Below are positions 7,228 to 16,500 of a DNA stretch of 24,097 nucleotides, in pieces. Each line of letters starts with the position of its first letter. The first letter of the stretch is position 1. Both the position numbers and the translations under genes were made by a program. The notes below the pieces were generated by a model, which saw only the letters and a program-made list of their open reading frames with translations, did no database searches and had not been told where the DNA came from. Origin of the DNA: Parvicella sp041583015 (GTDB taxonomy: Bacteria > Bacteroidota > Bacteroidia > Flavobacteriales_D > Parvicellaceae); NCBI GenBank assembly GCA_041583015.1, contig JBFHGR010000053.1:1-24097 (forward strand), read 5' to 3'.

Positions 7228-9117
7228 ATGCAAACGGGAACTATTAATATTCAAACAGAGAATATTTTTCCAATCATTAAGAAATTTTTGTATTCTGATA
7301 CAGAAATCTTTTTGAGAGAGTTGGTATCAAATGCAGTTGATGCATCACAAAAATTAAAAACACTTTCTAGAACTGGCGAATTTAATCAAGAAGTAGACAA
7401 CTTAAGAGTTGAAGTAATTCTTGATAAGGATGCTAAAACTATTACAATTAGAGACAATGGTATTGGTATGACAGCAGAGGAAGTTGAAAAATACATCAAT
7501 CAAATTGCCTTTTCTGGAGCAAAAGAATTTGCAGAAAAATATGCAGACAAAGATGCCAACGCTATGATTGGTCATTTTGGCCTTGGGTTTTACTCTGCAT
7601 TTATGGTTTCTGATAAAGTGCAAATTCAAACACTTTCTTACAAAGAAGGTGCTAAAGCTGTCCAATGGGAAAGTGACGGATCTCCAACTTTTACTTTAGG
7701 TGAAATAGAAAAAGCAGAAAGAGGTACAGATATTATTCTTCATATAGGTGAAGATTCTTTAGAATTCTTGGAAGAAGCTAGATTATCTGAAATACTTTCT
7801 AAATATTGTAAATTCTTACCCGTAGAAATCAAATTTGGTACACGCAAAACAATGGTGCCGGTTGAATCTGGAGAAAAGGATGAAAATGGCAATGTAAAAA
7901 AAGAAGAAAAAGAAATTGAAAACATCATCAATAACACTGAACCAACATGGATTAAAAAACCTGCTGATTTAACAGATGAAGATTACAAGAATTTCTACAA
8001 CGAATTATATCCCTTTACAGAGGACCCACTTTTTCATATCCACTTAAACGTAGACTACCCTTTCAACCTAACTGGGATTTTATATTTCCCTAAGTTGAAA
8101 AACAACATGGAAGTTCAAAAGAACAAAATTCAGTTGTACTCTAATCAAGTATTCATTACAGATTCTGTAGAAAACATTGTTCCAGATTTCTTGACACTTT
8201 TACACGGTGTAATTGATTCTCCTGATATTCCATTGAATGTTTCTAGATCTTATTTACAAGCAGATAGTAATGTTAAGAAAATCTCTAACCACATCAACAA
8301 AAAAGTGGCTGACAAATTGAACTCTATGTTCAAAGACGATAGAGAGGACTTCCAATCAAAATGGGATGATATTCAGGTTTTCATTCAATATGGAATGTTA
8401 AGTGATGACAAATTCTTTGAAAGAGCAGAAAAATTCTCTCTTTTGAAAAACACAAAAGGTGAATACTTCACTTTTGAGGAATACAAAGAAAAAATCAAGG
8501 ATACACAAACAGATAAAGATGGGAAACTAGTTTGTCTATATACTCATGATACTGATGCACACCATTCAATTGTTGAAGATGCAAATGAAAGAGGTTATGA
8601 TGTTTTAATTATGGACAGTCCGCTTACTAGCCACTTAATTCAGAAATTAGAAATGAAATTAGGAGTTAGTTTTTCAAGAGTGGATGGAGATACACTAGAT
8701 AAATTGATTGCTAAAGATGAGGAGATACCTTCAAAACTTTCTAAAGAAGAAGAAGAGAAAATCAAACCAATCTTTGAATCAAATGTAGAAACTGGAAAAT
8801 TCACCGTTGTTTTTGAAAGCATGAGTGAAAAGGATAAACCTGTCATCATTACGCAAAGTGAGTTCATGAGAAGACTTAAGGAACAACAAGCCTTAGGTGG
8901 AGGTGGAATGCACATGATGGGTAATATGCCAGAAATGTATAATTTAGTGGTCAACAGCAATCACCCATTAGTAAGCAAGATACTTCAAGAAAAGGATGAG
9001 GACAAAAAGAATGAATTGACAAAGCAAACAATAGATTTAGCAATGCTCTCAAATGGTTTATTAAAAGGTAAACAACTTTCTGACTTTATTAATAGGAGTC
9101 TGGAGTTAATAGATTAA
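7228..9117 (+). CDS. htpG: Molecular chaperone HtpG (bacterial Hsp90)
   Basis: The 629-residue product has the normal HtpG length and all three parts: the GHKL ATPase domain, the middle domain and the C-terminal dimer domain. ATP-site residues are intact, with E31 and N35 in FLRELVSNAVDAS, D76 in RDNGIGM and the glycine lid GHFGLGFYSAF at 115-125. The middle domain holds the expected YPFNLTGILYFP and NVSRSYLQAD stretches. As in other bacterial forms there is no C-terminal MEEVD. It refolds and stabilises client proteins in the cytoplasm with DnaK/DnaJ. The gene stands alone, with its own promoter and a strong terminator. The nearby DjlA-like J-protein gene is functionally related but not in the same transcript. 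Confidence 0.98.
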   Translation: MQTGTINIQTENIFPIIKKFLYSDTEIFLRELVSNAVDASQKLKTLSRTGEFNQEVDNLRVEVILDKDAKTITIRDNGIGMTAEEVEKYINQIAFSGAKEFAEKYADKDANAMIGHFGLGFYSAFMVSDKVQIQTLSYKEGAKAVQWESDGSPTFTLGEIEKAERGTDIILHIGEDSLEFLEEARLSEILSKYCKFLPVEIKFGTRKTMVPVESGEKDENGNVKKEEKEIENIINNTEPTWIKKPADLTDEDYKNFYNELYPFTEDPLFHIHLNVDYPFNLTGILYFPKLKNNMEVQKNKIQLYSNQVFITDSVENIVPDFLTLLHGVIDSPDIPLNVSRSYLQADSNVKKISNHINKKVADKLNSMFKDDREDFQSKWDDIQVFIQYGMLSDDKFFERAEKFSLLKNTKGEYFTFEEYKEKIKDTQTDKDGKLVCLYTHDTDAHHSIVEDANERGYDVLIMDSPLTSHLIQKLEMKLGVSFSRVDGDTLDKLIAKDEEIPSKLSKEEEEKIKPIFESNVETGKFTVVFESMSEKDKPVIITQSEFMRRLKEQQALGGGGMHMMGNMPEMYNLVVNSNHPLVSKILQEKDEDKKNELTKQTIDLAMLSNGLLKGKQLSDFINRSLELID

Positions 9118-9123
9118 CAAAAC

Positions 9124-9156
9124 AAAAAGCGGTTGCTACAATAGCAACCGCTTTTT
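9124..9156. terminator. Strong rho-independent terminator, probably bidirectional
   Basis: GCGGTTGCTA (9129-9138) and TAGCAACCGC (9142-9151) form a perfect 10-bp stem with a CAA loop, flanked by five A's on the left and five T's on the right. It begins seven bases after the htpG stop codon. The gene on the other strand ends at 9177, so the same structure can end both convergent transcripts. Confidence 0.95.
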
Positions 9157-9176
9157 AAATTTATATTAAAATCACT

Positions 9177-9608
9177 TTAATTAGTGTAAGCGTTTTTTGA
9201 AATAATTACTTTATTACCTTTTACTTCGATATTCCATGAATCATCAAATATTTGTGGTAAATATCTTTGGTAAAGTTTAAGTCTTTTTGTTGGAAATTCA
9301 GCATTCTCATCTGCACGAGGTTCTCCAACAAATTCATAAGTATTGATATTGGGATGTAATTCCTTGTAATATTTAAAAATCACAACTATAGTGGTCATTA
9401 CACTGAAAACCTCTCCTCTATTAGTCATGGCATACTCTTCACCTTCGAACTCTTCATTGAGAACTCCAAAAGCAATTGAAACATAAAGTAAATTATCCTT
9501 TTTACGAGCAAAGCGAACTTCATACTCCAAACCGCTATCTGTTGTAAACAAAAAGACATTACCAGATGGTATTGACGGATAAATAATTTCGTAAGGTTTA
9601 ATTGCCAT
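9177..9608 (-). CDS. Conserved hypothetical protein (about 143 residues)
   Basis: I do not recognise this protein with certainty. Starting from the ATG at 9608 it reads MAIKPYEIIYPSIPSG and continues as a mixed alpha/beta protein without membrane segments or cysteines. The core NRGEVFSVMTTIVVIFKYY, followed by a strand with FVGEPR and a RLKLYQRYLP segment, is reminiscent of small Bacteroidota proteins of the DUF6934 kind, but this is a weak resemblance. The reading frame continues upstream to a TTG at 9662, which would add a hydrophobic tail. That extension is rejected because a good promoter (9616-9645) lies within it and because it would run into the divergent gene. The gene is convergent with htpG and shares its terminator. 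Confidence 0.7.
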   Translation of the reverse strand: MAIKPYEIIYPSIPSGNVFLFTTDSGLEYEVRFARKKDNLLYVSIAFGVLNEEFEGEEYAMTNRGEVFSVMTTIVVIFKYYKELHPNINTYEFVGEPRADENAEFPTKRLKLYQRYLPQIFDDSWNIEVKGNKVIISKNAYTN

Positions 9609-9615
9609 GCAAAGG

Positions 9616-9645
9616 CAAATGTAAAAAGAATAGAGTAAAAACAAA
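9616..9645 (-). promoter_or_regulatory. Bacteroidota-type promoter that fixes the start of the hypothetical gene
   Basis: On the minus strand TTTG (9645-9642) is followed after 18 bases by TACATTTG (9623-9616). These match the -33 TTG and -7 TAnnTTTG elements with normal spacing. Transcription would start a few bases before the ATG at 9608, which rules out the upstream TTG start and leaves a very short or absent leader. Confidence 0.65.
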
Positions 9646-9661
9646 TTAAAAAAGTAGGTCA

Positions 9662-10435
9662 ATGCAAATAAATTTTGGTCTTAACAGTATAATAGGAGCT
9701 TTCGCAGGGTACATATTCGGAGGATGGGTTGGTGCAATCATAGGCCTTTTGTTTGGCTTATATTCAGATGCTCAACAAAAGGGAGGGGCAAACAGCGGTA
9801 ACCAAAGAACAAGAAACTTTTCGAGTTTTCAGGGAAGTCCTTACTCTCAACAAACTGTGCAATCTGAATTTTCAAAGTCCTTACTAATACTTTCTGCTGA
9901 AGTTATGAAAGCAGATGGTAAAATTCTTAAATCTGAATTAGAATTTGTAAAACAATTTTTATTACAACAGTTTGGACGACAGTTGGCTCAACAGTATTTA
10001 TTAGAATTTAAAGAAATTTTAAATGGTCCAATAAATCTAGTTGAAACTTGCAGTAGAATTAATAGAATGATGCAACCTCAGCAACGTTCAATGTTATGCC
10101 AATATCTGTTTGGAATTGCTCAAAGTGATGGTAATGTTTCTAAAAAGGAAATTGAGGCTATTGAAAGAATTGCTCAATTGCTTGGCATTCCTCAACATGA
10201 ATTTTCACAACTTAAATCGATGTTCTGGAAAGATGCTGCAGATTCGTATAAAGTACTAGGACTAGACAAAAATGCAACTAATCAAGAATTGAAAAAAGCC
10301 TATCGTAAAATGGCTGTTGAAAACCACCCAGACAAAGTAGCTAGTTTAGGTGAGCAACATCAAAAAGCTGCAAAAGAGAAATTTCAAAAAATTCAAGATG
10401 CTTACGAGACCATTAAAAAAGAAAGGGGATTCTAA
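9662..10435 (+). CDS. DjlA-like co-chaperone with TerB and J domains
   Basis: The 257-residue protein has an N-terminal glycine-rich hydrophobic segment (about 8-34, IIGAFAGYIFGGWVGAIIGLLFG), a Gln/Ser-rich linker, a TerB/DjlA helical domain (about 68-186, with KADGKI and QSDGNVSKKEIEAI acidic turns) and a C-terminal J domain (about 193-257). The J domain keeps the HPD motif at 222-224, needed to stimulate DnaK ATPase. The order and length match E. coli DjlA (271 residues), which is a membrane-anchored J-protein with its J domain in the cytoplasm. It would recruit DnaK to the membrane. The gene is divergent from the small hypothetical gene; only 53 bases separate the two start codons. Confidence 0.92.
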   Translation: MQINFGLNSIIGAFAGYIFGGWVGAIIGLLFGLYSDAQQKGGANSGNQRTRNFSSFQGSPYSQQTVQSEFSKSLLILSAEVMKADGKILKSELEFVKQFLLQQFGRQLAQQYLLEFKEILNGPINLVETCSRINRMMQPQQRSMLCQYLFGIAQSDGNVSKKEIEAIERIAQLLGIPQHEFSQLKSMFWKDAADSYKVLGLDKNATNQELKKAYRKMAVENHPDKVASLGEQHQKAAKEKFQKIQDAYETIKKERGF

Positions 10436-10479
10436 CTTCTTCTTAAAATACCGCTTATGTATTTCTTGACTATTTTATA

Positions 10480-10529
10480 AACTATAGGCAACTTATAGTT
10501 ACTTTTATCGTCTTATTTTTGATAAAAGT
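10480..10529 (+). promoter_or_regulatory. Promoter region of the giant surface-protein gene with two inverted repeats
   Basis: TATTTTTG (10514-10521) is an exact TAnnTTTG -7 box, with the ATG 20 bases further on. It sits inside a perfect inverted repeat, ACTTTTATC (10501-10509) and GATAAAAGT (10521-10529). Immediately upstream is a second one, AACTATA (10480-10486) and TATAGTT (10494-10500). The pair could be operators or, read as RNA, hairpins ending the djlA-like transcript, although no T-run follows either. Confidence 0.45.
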
Positions 10530-10541
10530 TAATCAAGTTAT

Positions 10542-13500
10542 ATGAAATCAATTCTATCTAGCATCGTAATTGCACTTATTTTCATCCTAACATTTTCCAC
10601 AAAAGCCAGCGCCAGTCATGCAGTAGGTATAGATATTCATTACGAATGTCTTGGAGGAAATCAATATAAATTTTTCGTAGAATTTTACAGAGATTGTGAT
10701 GGTATTTCCGCTCCAGCTTCTGTAAGTATCAGTTTATCTTCTGCATCTTGCGGGATTAACACTAGTACCACTCTTACTCAGGTATCTTCACAAGAAGTTT
10801 CCCAAATCTGTGGAACACAGATTCCAAACACAACCTGTAATGGAGGTAGCTTACCAGGTATTCAACAATATACCTACTCCGGTACGTTTACCCTACCATC
10901 ACAATGTTCAGATTGGGTTATCTCCTATTCTACTTGTTGTAGAAATAGCGGCATAACCAATCTTCAGAATGCGGGAAGTCAAAACTTATATGTTGAAGCC
11001 ACAATCGATAATACTGGAGGTCTATGTAACAGTTCACCCACTTTTAACTCGCTTCCTACTCCTTATTTATGTATAAATCAACCCTTCTCTTTTAACAATG
11101 GCGCTGTTGACCCTGATGGCAACACTTTAGTTTACACATTAATCAATCCTTTATCGGCATCTGGTTCTAACATTCCTTATAACGGAGGTTATAGTGCCGG
11201 AAACCCATTAGCTGTAACAGGAGCATTTAATTTTGACCCAACAACAGGTCAAATGACATTCACTCCAAACCAAATTCAACAAGGTGTAATTACTGTTTTA
11301 GTAGAAGAATTTGATGCGTCTGGAAATCTTGTAGGGACTACTATGAGAGATATTCAGGTTGTGGTTATTAACTGTACTAACACCCCTCCTACAGGAACTG
11401 GAGTGAATGGCTCAGCCACAGTTTTTAACTATGATATTTGTGCAGGAAACTCATTTTGCTTTGATATAGAATCTGATGACATAGATGTCAACAATACTAC
11501 TATGACATGGAACCAAGGAATTTCAGGAGCTACTTTCACTACTACAGGTTCACCTTTCCAAACTGGAACATTCTGTTGGACACCAACCGACAATGATGTA
11601 GGCTCTCATTTTTTTACCGTAACAGTCGAAGATGATGCTTGTCCAATCCCAGGAATTAATACATATATCTATCAAATTGATATTATCGCATCTCCTGACC
11701 CTCCTGTAGATGCTGGTCCTGATCAAGATATTTGTCAAGGTGAAACCACTACCCTTTCTGCTACAGCAGGACCAGGAGGTGTAATTACATGGACCCCTGC
11801 TACAGGATTAAGTTGTACTTCTTGTCCAAATCCTACTGTATCCATTAGTAGTAATCAAATATACACAGCCACGGCAGTTTACTCAAGTGGTTGTAGTCAA
11901 ATGGATCAAGTAGCTGTGAATATTGCGCCAACCCCGTTTGTATCAGTTTTTCCTACTAATCTTTCTATCTGCTCAGGAAGCAATGCTACGATAACAGCAA
12001 ATTCTCCAACTGCAACTTCTTATACATGGACACCAGGTGGAATGAATACTGCATCAATCAATGTATCACCTGCTGGTTCGCAAGTATATACTGTCACCGC
12101 AGAAAACTCTTTTGGATGTACTGCTACTGCTACTTCAACTGTCACAGTTAGCCCACCACCACCTACAGAAGTTTGTAATAATATTTATGTAACACCTACT
12201 GGGAGTGGCTCTGGTGATGAACCAACTGACCCTACAGATTTAGCAAGTGCCTTATTAATGTCTCAATGTAATAATGCTACTATCAAATTAGCAATAGGTA
12301 CTTATACTATTGACAATCCTATTGTAGATATTTTAGGCTACACAACACTAGAAGGTGGATATGACCCAGGAAATAACTGGACAAAAACAAGTTTACCTGG
12401 AGCAACAACAATTTATAGATCTAATTTAAATCCTGAGGGCCCTGCTAACGCTCAGCGTTTAGTTGCCATCTATATGAACAGTGCTTCCTATTTCAGATTT
12501 CAAGATTTAACCATTGAAGTGGCTGATGCTCCTACTACTGGAACTTCGGCAATGTCTACCTATGGAATTCATATGACCAGTTGTTCCAATTATGATTTTG
12601 TTAGATGCCAAATTATTGCTGGCAACGCAATGAATGGAGAAAATGGTGTAGATGGTGCCGATGGTGCCAATGGTAGTGACGGTACTGCTGGACAAGCAGG
12701 TGATAATGATGACGATAATAAAAATGGTGGTGGCGGAAATGGTGGTGCTGGCGCTGGTGTTGGCGCTGGTGCTGGCGGAAATGGTGGTGCTTGTTGTACT
12801 ACTGGTGCTAATAATGGAAATGCGGGTAGCGTTTCAACCAACACTCAATCAGGAAGTGGAGGCGGTGGCGGTGCCTCTGGTGGTGGTGAAGATAGAGACG
12901 GTGGAACTGGTGGTAATGGAGGGGGAACTCTAGGTTCTGGAGGTACAGCGGGACAAGAAAGTGGATGTAATAGTAACCTTTCTTGCGGGTCAAGTGAATC
13001 TGGAAATGACGGCCAAGCAGGAGCTGATGGTGCTAATGGTGCTAATGGTGCTAATGCAATAGCTGGACTCCACTTAGCGGGATTTTGGGTTCCTGGAGGA
13101 GTAGGTTCTGATGGTAGTCCTGGATATGGTGGTGCTGGTGGCGGTGGCGGTGGCGGTGGTGCTGGTGAAGGTGGTTTTTTCTGTTCAGATGGTAAAGGAT
13201 CTGGCGGTGGCGGTGGCGGTGGCGGTGGCCAAGGTGGATTTCCTGGAACTGGAGGAACCTCTGGAGGTTCTAGCTATGCCGTTTACTCTTACCTAAATGG
13301 CACCAATGGAAATTTTACACAATCTAACCTTATGGCCGGAAATGCTGGGAGCGGTGGAAGCGGTGGAAATGGTGGAAATGGTGGAAATGGTGGAGTTCAT
13401 GGAAATGGCTCTACATACAATGGTAATGAAGTTGGATGTGGAGGTGACGGTGGTGATGGTGGTGATGGTGGTGATGGTGGTGATGGTGGTGATGGCTCCC

Positions 13501-16500
13501 CAGGTGAGTCTTTACAAATTTATGTTAGTGGTACCGCAGTCGCTAGTAATGACATTAACTTCAACCTTTCCGCTCAACCAGAAATTTTCGTTGAAAACAA
13601 ATCCTGTACAAACGTAGACGTGGATTTTTCTTCCGGAACAAGCGCAACTTGGGGATTAGGAGCAACTTCTACCCCAACTGCACCTTCTGGAGCAAATGTT
13701 ACAACACAATATACTGGTCTTGGAAGAAAAGACATTGATTTTGGTACCAATACTTATGCGGGATTTGCCAATATCACTTTGGATGGTGTGACTGATCCAG
13801 ATATTAATACTACAGCACTACAAATTGCAATTGATACATTTGTGGTTTGCGTTGGTAGTTCTGCCGACTTTTATACAACAGCAGCAAATTTTGTAGAATT
13901 TGCTTGGGATTTTGGAGGAGCAATTACTCCTAATACATACGATGCAATGAATCTCCCAAACTTAACATTTACAACTCCTGGTACGTACACCATCACATTA
14001 GAAGGAAGAACAGATTGTTGTGGATGGTCTAACCCTGTAGAAATTGTATTAATAGTAGATGATTTACCAACAGTCTCAGTGGCTGGAGTAATGGCATTCT
14101 GTGAAGGTGAAAGCACTACGATAACGGCAACTTCTAATGCTGATTCATTAGTTTGGTCTCCAAATTATGGAATCAATGTAGACACCGGACTTGTAGTTTT
14201 ATTTAACCCACCAGTTACAACTGATTACATTGTTACTGCATTTAGTGAGTATGGGGTTTGTAGTGCTACAGATAATTTTACTATTACAGTAAATGAATTA
14301 CCAGACATTGTGACTAACGCAACGAATGTTTCATGTGGTGATGATGGAACTGCTACTGCTACAGTGACCAACATTACAAATCCATTAAATTACCAATGGA
14401 ATGATCCAAATAATCAAACAGTAAATCCTGCAATCAATTTATTTGCAGGAAACTATCAAGTAATAGTAACAGATGCAGTAACAGGTTGTAAAGATACCGC
14501 TTATGCTAATATTTCTGCTGGAACATCTCCATTTGTTTATGTTTCTGATTTTCAACAAATTTCTTGTTTTGGTGGAAATGATGGTTTTATTACTGCAGAT
14601 GTTGCGAATGGAACTGCTCCTTTTGATTTCACTTGGGTTGAAGATGCTACCAATGCTACAATACTTGTAGAGAATGGAGTCACAACTAGCACAGTAAACA
14701 ACTTAAGCATTGGAAATTATACAGTAAATATAACTGACGCCAATGGATGTGAACATTTGACTTCTGTAGGAATTGGAGAGCCAGATTTACTTTATGTAAT
14801 GGATACAACCATTATCAACGCGACATGCTATGCTACCAATGATGGAAGCATTGTTGTAGCAACAGATGGAGGAACGGCTCCTTTTTCATTCCTGTGGGAT
14901 GCAAATGCAGGAAGCGCTACTATTGACTCTGTTGGAGGATTAAATCCTGGAGACTATACTCTTGAAGTAACGGACGGTAACGGATGCGTGGTGACAGAAA
15001 CATACACTGTGGATGGCCCACTGAATCCTTTAAGTACTGATGCTGGAATTGCAGACACTTTATGTGGAAGTGACTATTTATTACAAGCAGTGCCTACTAC
15101 AGGTAATGTTTCTGGTAATTGGCTAAACCTACTAACAACTGGTCCAGGCACAGCAACTTTTTCTTCATTGACAGATCCTAATTCAAATGTAAACATTGGT
15201 ACTGACTATGGCGCATATACATTCTATTGGACTGAAGATAATGGTGCTGGTTGTCCAGATACTGCTGAAGTAGAAATCGTATTTTATCAACCTCCAAGTG
15301 TCGATGCTAATGTGGACGATACCGTATGTAATAGTTATAATTATACATTCAGTGCTATTTCTGCACTCCCGACTAATGAATGGGCTTTCATTTCTGGCCC
15401 TGGAAATGCTATAATTTCTGACATCAATAGTCTAACTTCTGATGTAACAGTTGATGCTGCCGGAGTATATAGTTTTGAACTTATTAGTACAAATGCTTTT
15501 AATTGCGAAGCAAGAGACACCATCAACCTGTCATTCTCTGATCCTTCATTTACTTATACTGTAGTAGACGATGAATGTTCTGCAGCTATAGGTAGTATAA
15601 CAATTGATGCTGTGACAAATTCTGTTGGTGCTCTTCAATATAGCAATGACAATGGAACAACTTATCAAGGGTCCAATGTTTTTGATAACCTAGTTGGAGA
15701 TGATTATGATGTTGTTATTATTGATGAACTTTTATGTACAGATACTACAAGTATAACTGTAAACAATACAGGTACCTTGACAGTAAATGATACAACTATA
15801 ACAAACCCTTTATGTTATTCATTTACTGATGGTGAAATTTCTGTGGATGCTGTAACTACTAATCCTCCACTATCTTACAATATTGACGGTGGTACCTCCC
15901 AAGCAAGTAATGTATTTACTAACTTAAGTCACGGTACATATGAAGTTGTTGTTATAGACGGAAACCTTTGTTCTGATACACTTATTATCAACATTGTTCA
16001 ACCAGACTCAATAACATTTGATACCATTACAGTTTCACCTTTATGCTTTGGCGGTTGTGATGGCGAGATTAATCTTTCCAACATATCAGGAGGAAATGAA
16101 TTATTCACATATTCCATGGATAATGGGGCTACTTTTCAAGCTACATCAACTTTCACAAATATCTGTACTGGATCTTACGATGCTATTGTGGAAGATGGCA
16201 ATGGCTGTCAATCATCAATGGTTATTGCGGTATCTGAACCTACTGCACTATCCTTATCGATTACTATAGACAGTACAAGTTGTAATGGAATAGACGATGG
16301 AATTGTCACAGCAACAGTTACCGGTGGAACACCTACATACAGTTATAACTGGAACGGATTAGCATTGAACAATCAGTTTCAAGCGACAGATGTACCTGCA
16401 GGCAATTATGACCTAGTAATAACTGATAATAATGGTTGTACAATAGATACATTGAATTATGCCGTTGGTGAACCAATCCCTGTTAATACTGGGACAATAA

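Larger units (their letters stand above)
12621..13508 (+). other. Glycine-rich low-complexity segment inside the giant gene
   Basis: This segment encodes residues about 694-989, mostly Gly with Asn, Asp, Ala and Ser, and is GGT/GGC-rich and clearly more GC-rich than its surroundings. Runs such as GGGGGGGGG near residues 870-893 and GGN or GDG repeats alternate with a few cysteines and one W-containing stretch (AGLHLAGFWVPGG). Long open frames on other frames and strands here are by-products of this composition. Confidence 0.9.

Noticed and set aside
9609..9662. Upstream extension of the hypothetical gene to a TTG at 9662, giving a hydrophobic N-terminus
   Set aside because: A well-spaced TTTG-N18-TACATTTG promoter lies inside the extension and the ATG at 9608 follows it directly; the TTG also overlaps the divergent start codon.
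10447..10464. AATACC...TGTATT as a third copy of the shared operator
   Set aside because: Half-site spacing is five instead of eight, the second half has a mismatch, and no TAnnTTTG box follows at 21 bases.
13027..13500. Regular repeats that might suggest a CRISPR array or intergenic repeat element
   Set aside because: Units are 9 bases, have no unique spacers and are in frame with a continuous protein.
12507..13617. Several overlapping open frames on both strands in the glycine-rich part of the giant gene
   Set aside because: They are composition by-products of GGN codons (runs of Val/Met or Pro), lie wholly inside the giant frame and show no gene-like starts.
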